Shown one piece after another: positions 15,945-24,383 of a DNA stretch of 37,129 nt. Source of the stretch: an uncultured Selenomonadaceae bacterium. Lineage in GTDB: Bacteria > Bacillota > Negativicutes > Selenomonadales > Selenomonadaceae. A model generated the notes under the pieces. It did no database searches. It was not told the origin of the DNA and worked only from the letters and a program-made list of their open reading frames with translations. The position numbers were made by a program, and so were the translations under genes. Where the stretch lies: assembly GCA_905234195.1 (NCBI GenBank), contig CAJOFR010000026.1, forward strand, positions 1-37,129. The letters are read 5' to 3'. The first letter of the stretch is position 1. Each line of letters opens with the position of its first letter.

Positions 15945-16483
15945 CGCAAGGGCTTTTAATCGTTCACACCGGCGACGGCAAGGGCAAAACTACTGCCGCG
16001 CTCGGTTTGGCACTGCGGGCTTTCGGCGCGGGCTTGAGGGTTTTAATTTTGCAGTTCATTAAAGGCGGGCAACGTCCCGGCGAAATCGACGCGCTTGACT
16101 TGCTCGCGAAAACTTCCGCCGCTCTTTCCGAAAAGAAAATCGAAATTCGACAGTGCGGGCTCGGTTTCACCAACAAGGGCGAAATTTCTCAACACAAGTC
16201 CGCCGCAAAAATCGCGCTCGAAACTGCGCGGCAAGAAATTATTTCCGGCGATTGGGATTTAATTATTCTCGACGAAATAAATTACGCCGTCAAGTTCGGA
16301 TTAATCGGCGAAGAAGAATTAATCGCGCTTATCGAAGACCGCCCGCCGCAACTCCATTTAGTTTTGACGGGACGCGACGCCACGCAAAAATTAATAGACA
16401 TTGCAGACCTCGTCACCGAAATGAAATTAATCAAGCACCCGTTTCAAAAAGGGATAGTCGCGCAGCGCGGAATAGAATTTTAA
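15941..16483 (+). CDS. cobO: Cob(I)alamin adenosyltransferase (CobO/BtuR type)
   Basis: This enzyme transfers the adenosyl group of ATP to cob(I)alamin or corrinoid precursors, forming the coenzyme B12 upper ligand. The 180-residue protein has the CobA/CobO-type nucleotide loop HTGDGKGKTTAALGLALRA, FIKGGQRPGEIDAL, WDLIILDEINYAVKFGLI and LVLTGRDATQKLIDIADLVTEM. The ATG at 15941 overlaps the radA stop (ATGA) and has GGAGGGAG upstream; the open frame before it is only a shadow of radA. No other B12 genes are nearby, so it may serve salvage. A weak ribosome site (GGGAGGA) and a 13-base gap lead to the next gene. Confidence 0.94.
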   Translation: MTQGLLIVHTGDGKGKTTAALGLALRAFGAGLRVLILQFIKGGQRPGEIDALDLLAKTSAALSEKKIEIRQCGLGFTNKGEISQHKSAAKIALETARQEIISGDWDLIILDEINYAVKFGLIGEEELIALIEDRPPQLHLVLTGRDATQKLIDIADLVTEMKLIKHPFQKGIVAQRGIEF

Positions 16484-16496
16484 GGGAGGATTCACC

Positions 16497-17054
16497 ATGA
16501 AAAAATTTTTTATCCTGTTGCCGATTTTTTTGCTGATGTTTTCTTGCACGACCTTAGCCGCTGAAAAAACTTACAGCAAAGTCGGCGTCGTAATAATCGG
16601 CGGCACGGAATTTAAGACCGAAGATTATTACAGGCGCGTCGAAAAAATTTTCAGTGCGCCCAAAGGTCCTTTCTGCAGAGTTGGCAAGGACATGCAGACG
16701 AAATATCAAAAGTTTTTGCTGAACAATGACATTATCGGAGAGACGACAATCCGCAGGCAAAATTTGGTGGGCTTCGTAAAAGAAAGCGGCTGTCAAAAAA
16801 TTCTCTTCCTCGTCGTCGAAGAAAATATCGACAGCCAAAATAATTCCGGCGGCCGCCAAAAAAATCGAATCACCGTTCAAGTTGACGGCTACCTTTGCAA
16901 CGATATGAGCGTCCTGGAAGTCACGACCTCCAGCCAGGATTTTAAATCGAAGACCAGCAACCTGCGCGCGCGTCGCGGGGCTTTTGAAAAATGTTTGGAG
17001 GAAATTGCACCGACGATTAATCCGTTAATTGGCGTACCCCTTCGCGAGGACTAA
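16497..17054 (+). CDS. Exported protein of unknown function
   Basis: A 185-residue protein with a clear export signal: MKKFF, a hydrophobic stretch to about residue 15, then SCTTLAA. Cleavage after the Ala pair by signal peptidase I, or lipidation at Cys 17, are both possible. The mature part starts EKTYSKVGVVIIGG and contains ILFLVVEENIDSQNNSGG followed by a predicted beta-rich segment NRITVQVDGYLCNDMSVLEV. I do not recognise the family; the layout resembles small periplasmic proteins that build stress- or envelope-related beta sandwiches, but that is only an impression. Its last 30 bases overlap the 3' end of the convergent aminotransferase gene. Confidence 0.7.
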   Translation: MKKFFILLPIFLLMFSCTTLAAEKTYSKVGVVIIGGTEFKTEDYYRRVEKIFSAPKGPFCRVGKDMQTKYQKFLLNNDIIGETTIRRQNLVGFVKESGCQKILFLVVEENIDSQNNSGGRQKNRITVQVDGYLCNDMSVLEVTTSSQDFKSKTSNLRARRGAFEKCLEEIAPTINPLIGVPLRED

Positions 17055-18320
17055 ATTTAGCGCGTTCAAAGTGTCGTCGACGTCCTGCGCGGTGATAATA
17101 AGCGGCGGCTGGAAGGCAAGAACATTTCGTCCGACGCCGTTTTTGCCGACGATAAAGCCGAGATCTTTTAACGCCTCAATAATCGCATCCGTTTCCCTGA
17201 CGGCGGGGGATTTGTCCGCGTGGACGAGTTCCGCGCCAATCATTAATCCGATACCGCGCACGTCGCCGATAATCGGATATTTTTTTTGCAGAGCCAACAA
17301 CCCGTTTTTAAGTTGCTTGCCGCGTTCAAAGGCATTGCGCATCAAATTTTTCGACGCAATGTAATCGAGCACGGCAAGCCCCGCCGTCGACGAAACAGGG
17401 TTGCCGCCGAGAGTCGACGCGCCCGGTCTTATGTAGTAGTCGGCAATTTCCGCCGTCGAAATAAACGCGCTAATCGGTTGTCCGTTGCCCAGAGCCTTAG
17501 CCATGCTCATTATGTCGGGGACGACGCCGAAATTTTCGATGGCGAACATTTTCCCCGTGCGCGCGAAACCCGTCTGAACTTCGTCGATAATCAAAAGCGC
17601 GCCGTACTTTTCCAGAATCTCCTTGACGCGCTTAAAATAACCGGGCGGCGGCACGACGATACCCGCGTTGCCCTGAATCGGCTCGGCAATCATCGCGGCG
17701 GGTCTGCCGCTCGTCGCCGTCTGAATAATCGTTTCAATTTTATTCGCGCATTCCAAATCACATTCGGGAAATTTTTTGCCGAGCGGACAACGATAACAAT
17801 AGGGATTCGGCGCAAAACTAATTCCGCCGACGGGATTAGGATCCGTCCTCCACATGCCAATACCCGTCAAGCTCATCGTGAGTTTCGTCCTGCCGTGAAG
17901 ACCGTTTTGCAGCGCGATAAACTCTGAACTGTTCGTGTAGATTGTCGCCAACAACAGCGCGCCTTCGTTCGCCTCCGTGCCCGTCGAACAGAAAAAACTT
18001 TTCTGCAAATTCCCGGGCGTGACTTCGGCAAGACGTTCAGCAAGATTAACAAAATGCTCCGTCAAATAAATATTGCACACATGCTGAAGTTTTTGGATCT
18101 GCTCGACGATGCGCCGCGTGATAAAAGGATTGCAGTGCCCGCAATTTATCACGGAAACCCCCGCGTACATATCGAGATATTTTTTGCCGGTGTCGTCGAA
18201 GAGAAATTGCATGCGCCCGCGCACAAATTCCGGCGGGTTCGCGTAAAAATGACCGAGACACGGCATGATATAATTTTTCTTTTTTTCCAAGACGCCCTGC
18301 GCGCCGATATATTTTTCCAT
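17025..18320 (-). CDS. Class III PLP-dependent aminotransferase
   Basis: A 431-residue class III (omega-type) aminotransferase. The motifs are [16 protein letters not shown] for phosphate binding, [17 protein letters not shown] around residue 245 with the cofactor-binding Asp, and the PLP lysine in [29 protein letters not shown] is also typical. The closest groups are 4-aminobutyrate, beta-alanine and alanine-glyoxylate type-2 transaminases; the sequence does not decide the substrate. The insertion [18 protein letters not shown] carries four cysteines and occurs in some of those relatives. It begins six bases after the FAD oxidoreductase gene, so the two are one operon. Its 3' end overlaps the exported-protein gene by 30 bases on the other strand. 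Confidence 0.88.
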   Translation of the reverse strand: MEKYIGAQGVLEKKKNYIMPCLGHFYANPPEFVRGRMQFLFDDTGKKYLDMYAGVSVINCGHCNPFITRRIVEQIQKLQHVCNIYLTEHFVNLAERLAEVTPGNLQKSFFCSTGTEANEGALLLATIYTNSSEFIALQNGLHGRTKLTMSLTGIGMWRTDPNPVGGISFAPNPYCYRCPLGKKFPECDLECANKIETIIQTATSGRPAAMIAEPIQGNAGIVVPPPGYFKRVKEILEKYGALLIIDEVQTGFARTGKMFAIENFGVVPDIMSMAKALGNGQPISAFISTAEIADYYIRPGASTLGGNPVSSTAGLAVLDYIASKNLMRNAFERGKQLKNGLLALQKKYPIIGDVRGIGLMIGAELVHADKSPAVRETDAIIEALKDLGFIVGKNGVGRNVLAFQPPLIITAQDVDDTLNALNLVLAKGYAN

Positions 18321-18326
18321 ATTAAA

Positions 18327-19817
18327 TCAACCCTGACTAACGTAGCTCCTCTTGCTTGCGGGAATTTTATCCCACTCAATTTGGTTCGCCGCGATATTAT
18401 TTTTCAAACCGTAGGCGGCCGCAATTCCCGCCGCCTCACCGATACTCATGCACGTCGGCTGAATTCTCATGGACGCCTGCAAAATGAAACTCGCGCTTAT
18501 GCAGCGTCCGGTGACGATAAGATTTGAAATTTTGTCGGAGATTAAAGCGCGGTAAGGCACTTCGTAGAAACCGCCCGCCGGAAGTTTTTCCGAAACTTTT
18601 TCCCCGTGCGCGTCTATAAACCACGCGGTGCGAACGACAGCATCGGCAAAACGGCTCTGATTGTGGTAATCGTCTTCGACCATGTAATACTTGCCGATAA
18701 TTCTCCACGATTCACGCGCGCCGAGCATCACGGCCTCGCGGCTGATATACGCATTTTCAAAGCCGGGCAGGTGACGAATTAAATACTGCGCGGTATTTCT
18801 CATCATCTTTCTCCCGTAAGCAACCGCCCTGCTGTAATCAATCGGGTCTGTCGATTTAAACTTCACGGGAATTTCGGGGAAGTTCATGCTCATTACTCCA
18901 TTCTTGCCGATAATGGAATAAGCTTGCATGTACTCGGCTTCCTCTTGGGAAATTTCTCCGCTCTCGACTCCGCGCGCCATGAAATCTTCCAGCTTGTAGC
19001 GTTGAGTTCTGTGCATGGCTTCGGCAATTTCAAAGTAAGGCGGCTTGCTCTTGCACCAATCTTCTTTCAGCTCAATGGCAACGTACTGATAAAGCCGGTC
19101 AATATCTATGCCGCCCATTTCAAAACGAAAACTCAACGGCTGATTGTTGCCGGTCTTTTCGTAGCCGCGCTCGTGAGGAACTCCGACCGTTCTTGAAAGG
19201 TAAGCGTCGCCGGTTGAATCGATAAAAGTTTTTGCGTGGACTGCCGCAAGCCCCGCGATAGTCTGAACGATACAAGTTGTGATTTTTTTGCCGGAAGTCA
19301 AAGCGTCAACCAAAACAGTCTCGTACAAAATATTAACTCCGGCGTCTTCGCACATTTCGTCATAAATCAGCGTTAAAGTTTCGGGATTGTGCCAGGTCTG
19401 TTGAGTGACGCCGTCGAAAGGTTCAATTCCCTTTTCGCGAAGACGACTTTTAATTTCGGCAACGTAAGGCGTATCACTGTTTGGCGCGTGCGTATCCATA
19501 AACGGATAAACGCAACCCAAAGTTGCCAGCCCTCCGAGCGCGATACTGCGTTCAATCAAAACGACTTTCATTCCGTTTCGCGCGGCATTAATCGCCGCCG
19601 CCGTCCCCGAAGGTCCCCCGCCGCAAACACAAACGTCAACGTCGTAAAGCACGGGAATTTTTTTGCCGGCGTAGCTGATACTTTTGCCCGAAACTTTTTC
19701 TGCCGCTTCGGTCTTCGGCGAATCACCATTGCCGCTCAAAATAATTCCCGCCGTCGTCAAGCCGGCAATCTTCATGAAATCCCTGCGGCTTATAGGAATG
19801 GAAAAAGATTTTGTCAT
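18327..19817 (-). CDS. FAD-dependent oxidoreductase with Tat signal
   Basis: A 496-residue flavoprotein of the FAD-dependent oxidoreductase (fumarate-reductase-like) superfamily. It starts with a twin-arginine signal, ISRRDFMKIAGLTTAGIILSG, so it is probably exported folded with FAD bound. The FAD-binding loop is VDVCVCGGGPSGTAAAINAA (about residues 59-78), followed by VVLIERSIALGGLATLGCVYPF. Near the C-terminus NLIVTGRCISASFILQASMR and SIGEAAGIAAAYGL form the second FAD-contact region. GGAGGGAG precedes the ATG. No cytochrome or electron-transfer subunit is adjacent; the downstream aminotransferase gene is co-transcribed. The substrate is unknown. Confidence 0.85.
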   Translation of the reverse strand: MTKSFSIPISRRDFMKIAGLTTAGIILSGNGDSPKTEAAEKVSGKSISYAGKKIPVLYDVDVCVCGGGPSGTAAAINAARNGMKVVLIERSIALGGLATLGCVYPFMDTHAPNSDTPYVAEIKSRLREKGIEPFDGVTQQTWHNPETLTLIYDEMCEDAGVNILYETVLVDALTSGKKITTCIVQTIAGLAAVHAKTFIDSTGDAYLSRTVGVPHERGYEKTGNNQPLSFRFEMGGIDIDRLYQYVAIELKEDWCKSKPPYFEIAEAMHRTQRYKLEDFMARGVESGEISQEEAEYMQAYSIIGKNGVMSMNFPEIPVKFKSTDPIDYSRAVAYGRKMMRNTAQYLIRHLPGFENAYISREAVMLGARESWRIIGKYYMVEDDYHNQSRFADAVVRTAWFIDAHGEKVSEKLPAGGFYEVPYRALISDKISNLIVTGRCISASFILQASMRIQPTCMSIGEAAGIAAAYGLKNNIAANQIEWDKIPASKRSYVSQG

Positions 19818-19871
19818 TGAAGTACTCCCTCCTGTAAATTAAAATATATATCATCATAAAGCTCCGAGAAG

Positions 19872-19892
19872 CCCCCGCCTTTAGGCGTGGGG
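19872..19892. repeat. IS200/IS605-end-like hairpin remnant
   Basis: CCCC and CGCC (19872-19879) pair with GGCG and GGGG (19884-19892) around TTTA, with one bulged T. The core TTTAGGCGTGGGGA is shared exactly with the left-end IS hairpin (113-126). It sits two bases from the stop codon of the OstA-like gene. No T run follows on either strand, so a terminator is less likely than an IS-end scar. Confidence 0.5.
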
Positions 19893-19893
19893 A

Positions 19894-20469
19894 CTATGAC
19901 ACCGGATCGTTCACAACAATATTTGGAGCGTTATACTTTTTATCGAGCTTGAGGAATTTATTTTCAAAGACGTTGTAGCGGGCGTGAGCGTAATAAATAT
20001 TTTTGAGTTTCACGCCGCCGGAAAAAGTCACGTCGTTTTTCGCAACGACATGAACTTTGCCGTAAAAATCCGCGATGCCGTCATCCCAATTAAAAGTCGC
20101 GCTCTCGGCAGTGACCGTGACGCGCTGTTTGTTTTGAAATTTAATTGCGCCGACCGCCTCAACAGATTTATCGCGCGCCTGCAAAAAAGCCCTGTCGCAA
20201 GAAAAAACAATGTTCCCGTAATTAAAATCGACGTTGCCCAGCGCGTAACAACTTTGCGCCGAAAGATAGACCACTGCTTTATCGGCGTTGACCGTCGCTT
20301 GAAAGCCGTGATTGTCTATCCCGACGCGGACGTTATCGCGCAAAATATATCTGCCGTTCAGAATATCGAACTCCGTCGAGCCGGCTTGAATATCGGGAGC
20401 CGCCGCAAAGCTTTTCCCGAACGTGAAGAGAATCAAAAAAATCACCGGCAAAATTTTAATCAGTCTCAT
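19894..20469 (-). CDS. OstA/LptA-like periplasmic protein
   Basis: A 191-residue secreted protein of the OstA (LptA/LptC) beta-jellyroll family, whose members bridge the periplasm to carry lipopolysaccharide to the outer membrane. The signal peptide (MRLIKILPVIFLILFTFG to AA) is followed by repeating short strands: DIQAGSTEFDILNGRYILRD, VNADKAVVYLSAQSCYALG, IKFQNKQRVTVTAESATF and ADFYGKVHVVAKNDVTFSG. I chose the ATG at 20469 because AAAGGAGA (20484-20477) is 7 bases upstream; an ATG at 20490 would overlap the previous gene. The gene follows the phosphoethanolamine-type transferase, so both act on the outer membrane. Its stop codon lies beside the IS-like hairpin at 19872, so the C-terminus may have been altered. 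Confidence 0.82.
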   Translation of the reverse strand: MRLIKILPVIFLILFTFGKSFAAAPDIQAGSTEFDILNGRYILRDNVRVGIDNHGFQATVNADKAVVYLSAQSCYALGNVDFNYGNIVFSCDRAFLQARDKSVEAVGAIKFQNKQRVTVTAESATFNWDDGIADFYGKVHVVAKNDVTFSGGVKLKNIYYAHARYNVFENKFLKLDKKYNAPNIVVNDPVS

Positions 20470-20482
20470 TAAAAAATCTCCT

Positions 20483-22498
20483 TTACTCATTGTCTTCAGA
20501 AATTTTGTGCTGACCGAGCATAGTCGTTAAATTTTCGCGACTAAACCTGTACTGCGCGGAAGAAAAATCCTGCGTGGCGTCGTAGTTGTTCGATTCAGCG
20601 TTCATAACTCCGCAAATCGTATCATAAATCAAATCGTTCGTAAAGTATTCTTCGCGGCGGTCGGAAAGAATTTTCGCGCGCGCAGGGAAAATTTTTTCGT
20701 AGTCCTCCGAAAAATAAATGAACATTGGGATTCTTACCATGTCGAAGCTGAAAACGTCGGGGTTATGGGAAATTTGCAAGTTCTCCCCGTGATCCGAAAA
20801 GTAAATCATCGCCTGCAAGTTCAAATTTTTTTCGGCGTAGTCAAAAATTTTCGACAGCACAAAATCCGTGTAGAGTATCGTGTTCGCGTAGGCGGGGACG
20901 GAAGTCATCATGTCGGTGCCGTCCTTCGTCACCCACTTTTTAAAACTGCGCGGATAACGGTTGTTGTAATAAATGTGGCTGCCCATTAAATGCAACACGA
21001 CAAAATTATTTTCGGCGGGGTTGAGTTTTTCGAGGAACTTTATCAAAATTTCGTCGTCCTTGTCCGAAAAATCAAAGGTATCGTCCGTCCACTCGGCAAC
21101 GTCCGCAGTTTTCGCGACGAGTGTAATTGCGCTGTCATATTCCCCGTAACGCCCTTGATTGCTGAACCAAAAAGTTTTGTAGCCGGATTTTTTGGCGGCG
21201 TCGATAATCGAGATTGAATCATAAAATTCTTTTTCGTTGTACTGGCTTTGCTCGGTTAAGGCGCGCTGGAGCACGGGCACGGTTTGCGACCAGGAAGAAT
21301 AAGCGTGGGGGTAGACGATAAATTTTCCGGCGGTGTTTTCCAGGCGCGGGGTATTTTTTTCTGTAGCCTCGTAGTCTTCGTTCACTTTAACGAGGATGTC
21401 AAGCGGCTGTGTCGGGGGAATTTTTTCGGCGGCGGGGATTTTGCTTTCGAGCCACGTCGTATTTTCAAAAGGGAAGTTCGGATTAAAGCAATGCATATAA
21501 GTTCGGCTGGCGGATTCGCCAATGACAACGACGACAGTGCCCGGCAGTTTCGCGGCAAGCGTCTGACTTTTGTCTATCGTCAAATTTGCAAAGCGTTCGT
21601 CGTAAGTTTGGGAATACCTTTGAGTTTCGGCGACGTAGTCCGTGACGGTTTTCCATAGCCCCGCGATTGAAGTCTGCGGCAAAAAATATATCAGTGCCCA
21701 CGCCGCGCAGATTGACGTTACGGCCGCCGCGCAGATTTGTTTTGCGTCGAAGGTTTTCGCCAAAAAATTTTTGTGCACTCCGTAAGCCTTCCACAACAAA
21801 AATCCAATCGCCGCGAAAATTATCAACAAGACCGGCAATCCGAGATTCGCCTGGATAAAATTTATGCTCTCCTTCCAGTTCGTCAAGTACAGTGCCATGA
21901 GTGACGCCGGCGACAGGCAATGCCAAAACATGCAGTAATAGACGGCTTGAACGAAAGGGATTAAGCAAAACAAAAAATTCAGCGGACACATGAGCGCGGC
22001 GGTCAATCGTACCGGCAAAATTTTTGCGAACAATATTTCGACGCTCGACAAGAATAAAAAAATTGCCGTGCCCACGACGAAATCGTAGCAGATTAGCGAC
22101 ATGAACCACGGCTTTTCATAAGTCCACGTGTAAACCAAAATGAACGTCATGCACCACGCAAGCCCCGTCAATAAATTTGGGAGGAGGCGGCGCGAAAAAA
22201 TTGTTTCGCCGAAAGCAAATTGCCCCAGCGTCAGCGCGGCGACCATCGGCAAAATCGACGGCACAATATAAGTTGCGCCCATGACCTGCCCGATGTCGAT
22301 ATAGAACACGTTCATTAAATAAAAGTACAACAGCGCGAAGCCGCCGTACTTTTTTATTTGCGATATATGATTCGTAAGCTTAACCTTCTCAAAAATTACT
22401 GCGTGTCGATTATAACTTTTTCTCGTGGCGGTGTCAATTATTGTGTCGATTAATTTGCGAAAGTTGCCGAAAATTTGAGTAAAAAAATATTGCGGCAT
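20483..22498 (-). CDS. Lipid A/core phosphoethanolamine transferase-like sulfatase-fold membrane protein
   Basis: This resembles EptA/CptA-type phosphoethanolamine transferases, which modify lipid A or LPS core. An N-terminal domain of about five membrane helices (to residue ~285) leads to a periplasmic alkaline-phosphatase-like domain. The metal and nucleophile motifs are VVVVIGESASRTYMHCF, SSWSQTVPVLQRALTEQ (putative catalytic Thr), FWFSNQGRYGEYD, VVLHLMGSHIYYNNRYP and IYFSDHGENL. The start is unsure: a consensus promoter (22409-22437) lies inside the first 30 codons of the long frame starting at ATG 22498, and the downstream in-frame TTG (22330) and ATG (22309) have weak ribosome sites. 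The true protein is perhaps about 615 residues. The following OstA-like gene, one operon, supports an outer-membrane role. Confidence 0.8.
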   Translation of the reverse strand: MPQYFFTQIFGNFRKLIDTIIDTATRKSYNRHAVIFEKVKLTNHISQIKKYGGFALLYFYLMNVFYIDIGQVMGATYIVPSILPMVAALTLGQFAFGETIFSRRLLPNLLTGLAWCMTFILVYTWTYEKPWFMSLICYDFVVGTAIFLFLSSVEILFAKILPVRLTAALMCPLNFLFCLIPFVQAVYYCMFWHCLSPASLMALYLTNWKESINFIQANLGLPVLLIIFAAIGFLLWKAYGVHKNFLAKTFDAKQICAAAVTSICAAWALIYFLPQTSIAGLWKTVTDYVAETQRYSQTYDERFANLTIDKSQTLAAKLPGTVVVVIGESASRTYMHCFNPNFPFENTTWLESKIPAAEKIPPTQPLDILVKVNEDYEATEKNTPRLENTAGKFIVYPHAYSSWSQTVPVLQRALTEQSQYNEKEFYDSISIIDAAKKSGYKTFWFSNQGRYGEYDSAITLVAKTADVAEWTDDTFDFSDKDDEILIKFLEKLNPAENNFVVLHLMGSHIYYNNRYPRSFKKWVTKDGTDMMTSVPAYANTILYTDFVLSKIFDYAEKNLNLQAMIYFSDHGENLQISHNPDVFSFDMVRIPMFIYFSEDYEKIFPARAKILSDRREEYFTNDLIYDTICGVMNAESNNYDATQDFSSAQYRFSRENLTTMLGQHKISEDNE
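22409..22437 (-). promoter_or_regulatory. Perfect consensus sigma-70 promoter for the transferase-OstA operon
   Basis: On the minus strand, TTGACA (22437-22432), a 17-base spacer and TATAAT (22414-22409) match the consensus at all 12 hexamer positions. Transcription would begin near 22402, downstream of ATG 22498, which argues for a shorter transferase. Confidence 0.75.
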
Positions 22499-22518
22499 AA
22501 ACTTTTTTTGTGTAAAAT
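22490..22518 (+). promoter_or_regulatory. Likely promoter of the rph operon
   Basis: TTGCGG (22490-22495) and TAAAAT (22513-22518) are 17 bases apart, 39 bases upstream of the rph start codon. The match is moderate. Confidence 0.45.
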
Positions 22519-22556
22519 ATTGAAAATTAATTTCGGCAGCAGAGGAGGAAATTTTT

Positions 22557-23297
22557 TTGTTAAGACCTGATAAACGACAATCAAACGAAATGCGCGAAGT
22601 TTTTTTACAAAGACGATACCAAATTCATCCGGCGGGCTCGGCTCTAATCGAAGTAGGAAACACAAAAGTAATTTGCGCGGCAACAATCGAAGACAGAGTA
22701 CCGGCTTTTGCGCGGGCGAACGGCGGCGGCTGGTTAGGCGCGGAATATTCCATGATACCCAGCGCGACGCAAGTGAGGACTGCCCGCGAATATAAAAAGC
22801 CGAGCGGCAGAACTCAAGAGATTCAAAGATTAATCGGGCGAGCACTGCGCGCTGTGGTGGATTTATCGGCTTTGGGTGAAAGAACTATCACGATTGATTG
22901 TGACGTTATTCAGGCGGACGGCGGCACGAGAACCGCCGCAATAACCGGCGCGTTTGTTGCGCTGGTGGAGGCCTGCGAAACTATTTACGAGGTCGGCAAC
23001 GTTTTTCCCGTGAAAGATTTTGTCGCGGCAATTTCTGTGGGAATTTCTGAAGAGGGCGAAAAAATTTTGGATCTTTGCTACGAAGAAGACTCAACAGCTG
23101 TCGCCGATTGTAACGTTGTCATGACCGGCGCGGGTGAACTCGTCGAAGTGCAGATAACCGGCGAGCACAAAACTTTTTCCCGCGCAGATTTAAATGAACT
23201 TTTGGATTTGGCGGGCACAGGAATTGCCGAGCTTATCGAATTACAAAAAGACGCGCTCGGCAGAGATTTAGTTTGGCGTGTAGGGAGGGTTGGTTAG
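22557..23297 (+). CDS. rph: Ribonuclease PH
   Basis: RNase PH is a phosphorolytic 3'-to-5' exoribonuclease that trims tRNA 3' ends. The 246-residue length is normal. Motifs are [14 protein letters not shown] at the start, [53 protein letters not shown] with the phosphate-contact arginine, and [23 protein letters not shown]. The TTG at 22557 is chosen because AGGAGG lies 8 bases upstream and the protein then begins in line with the family. The stop TAG overlaps the GTG start of rdgB (TAGTG), so rph, rdgB and the next two genes form one translationally coupled operon. It runs divergently from the phosphoethanolamine-type transferase. Confidence 0.96.
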   Translation: MLRPDKRQSNEMREVFLQRRYQIHPAGSALIEVGNTKVICAATIEDRVPAFARANGGGWLGAEYSMIPSATQVRTAREYKKPSGRTQEIQRLIGRALRAVVDLSALGERTITIDCDVIQADGGTRTAAITGAFVALVEACETIYEVGNVFPVKDFVAAISVGISEEGEKILDLCYEEDSTAVADCNVVMTGAGELVEVQITGEHKTFSRADLNELLDLAGTGIAELIELQKDALGRDLVWRVGRVG

Positions 23298-23890
23298 TGA
23301 GAAAAATTTTAATCGCAACTGGAAATAAGGACAAGCTAAAAGAAATTAAGCTTGCGTTCGACGGATTGCCGTTGGAAATTTTATCGTTGTCGGATTTTGA
23401 AAATCTGCCGGACGCTGTCGAGGACGGAAAAACTTTTGAAGAAAATGCTCGAATCAAAGCGAGATTTTTCAGCGAAAAAACCGGCCTTGCCTGTATCGCT
23501 GACGACTCCGGTCTTGAAGTCGACGCGCTCGGCGGAAAACCCGGCGTACATTCTGCGCGGTTCGCGGGCTATCACGCGGACGACGGCACGAATAATCAAA
23601 AGCTCCTTGACGAACTGAAAAAAGTTGGCGTGAAAGAATCCGCCGCCGATTATCGTTGCGCGCTGTGTTTTGTGGACGTGGACGGCGACGAAATTTTAAC
23701 GTCGGGGATTATCAAAGGCACAATCAAAAATATTCCGCGCGGCACCGGCGGCTTTGGTTATGATCCTTATTTTTACGTCGATGACTCCAAAACTATGGCG
23801 GAACTTACTCCGCAAGAAAAAGATAGAATAAGTCATCGCGGCGAGGCATTGCGAAAAATGATGGCGAAGTTGAAGGAGCGATTAACGTGA
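23297..23890 (+). CDS. rdgB: XTP/dITP diphosphatase
   Basis: RdgB/HAM1 hydrolyses non-canonical purine triphosphates (dITP, XTP) to monophosphates, keeping them out of DNA and RNA. The 197-residue protein begins KILIATGNKDKLKEI, with ADDSGLEVDALGGKPGVHSARFAG near residue 70, then GTGGFGYDPYF, MAELTPQEKDRISHRGEAL. All these are hallmark motifs. The GTG at 23297 overlaps the rph stop and has GGGAGGG 8 bases upstream. The downstream metallophosphoesterase starts inside its stop (GTGA). The rph-rdgB-phosphodiesterase order is common in firmicutes. Confidence 0.96.
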   Translation: MRKILIATGNKDKLKEIKLAFDGLPLEILSLSDFENLPDAVEDGKTFEENARIKARFFSEKTGLACIADDSGLEVDALGGKPGVHSARFAGYHADDGTNNQKLLDELKKVGVKESAADYRCALCFVDVDGDEILTSGIIKGTIKNIPRGTGGFGYDPYFYVDDSKTMAELTPQEKDRISHRGEALRKMMAKLKERLT

Positions 23891-24378
23891 ACATTGGAAT
23901 AATTAGCGACACTCACGGAAATTGGTCAGCTGTGGATAACGCCGTAAGCATCGCGCAAAAAATGGATATGTGGTTGCATCTGGGGGACTGCACGCCCGAC
24001 GCCGAATACCTTCAATCGCTGGTGGATGTTCCCGTTTACGGCGTGGCGGGGAATTGCGATTGGCCGACAGGTGACACTTGTTACGAAAGGGTTGTTGACG
24101 CGGCGGGGCACAGGATTTTCATGACGCACGGGCATAATTACGGCGTCCGCTACACGCAGGAATATGTTATGGAGGCGGCGGAATCACAGGGGGCGGATAT
24201 TGCGCTTTATGGTCATACGCACGTTGTTGAGTATTTACCGGGTCCGCCTTTAGTTTTGAATCCGGGTAGCGCATCTCGTCCGCGTGACGAAGATCGCGGC
24301 TCTTTTATGATAATGGAACTTTTAATTAACGTCGAACCCAAAATAACCGTTATAAGAATGGCTAATTCGCGCAGGTGA
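23887..24378 (+). CDS. YfcE-type metallophosphoesterase
   Basis: A 163-residue calcineurin-like phosphodiesterase of the YfcE/MJ0936 group. The metal-binding series is complete: GIISDTHGNW, WLHLGDC, GVAGNCD, FMTHGHNYG and LYGHTHV, followed by LNPGSASRPRDEDRGSF. Family members cleave phosphodiesters in vitro; the physiological substrate is usually unclear. The start codon GTG at 23887 overlaps the rdgB stop codon (GTGA), so it is coupled to rdgB. The stop TGA at 24376 lies within the ribosome-binding region of the glycerate kinase gene. Confidence 0.92.
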   Translation: MNIGIISDTHGNWSAVDNAVSIAQKMDMWLHLGDCTPDAEYLQSLVDVPVYGVAGNCDWPTGDTCYERVVDAAGHRIFMTHGHNYGVRYTQEYVMEAAESQGADIALYGHTHVVEYLPGPPLVLNPGSASRPRDEDRGSFMIMELLINVEPKITVIRMANSRR

Positions 24379-24383
24379 TTGAC

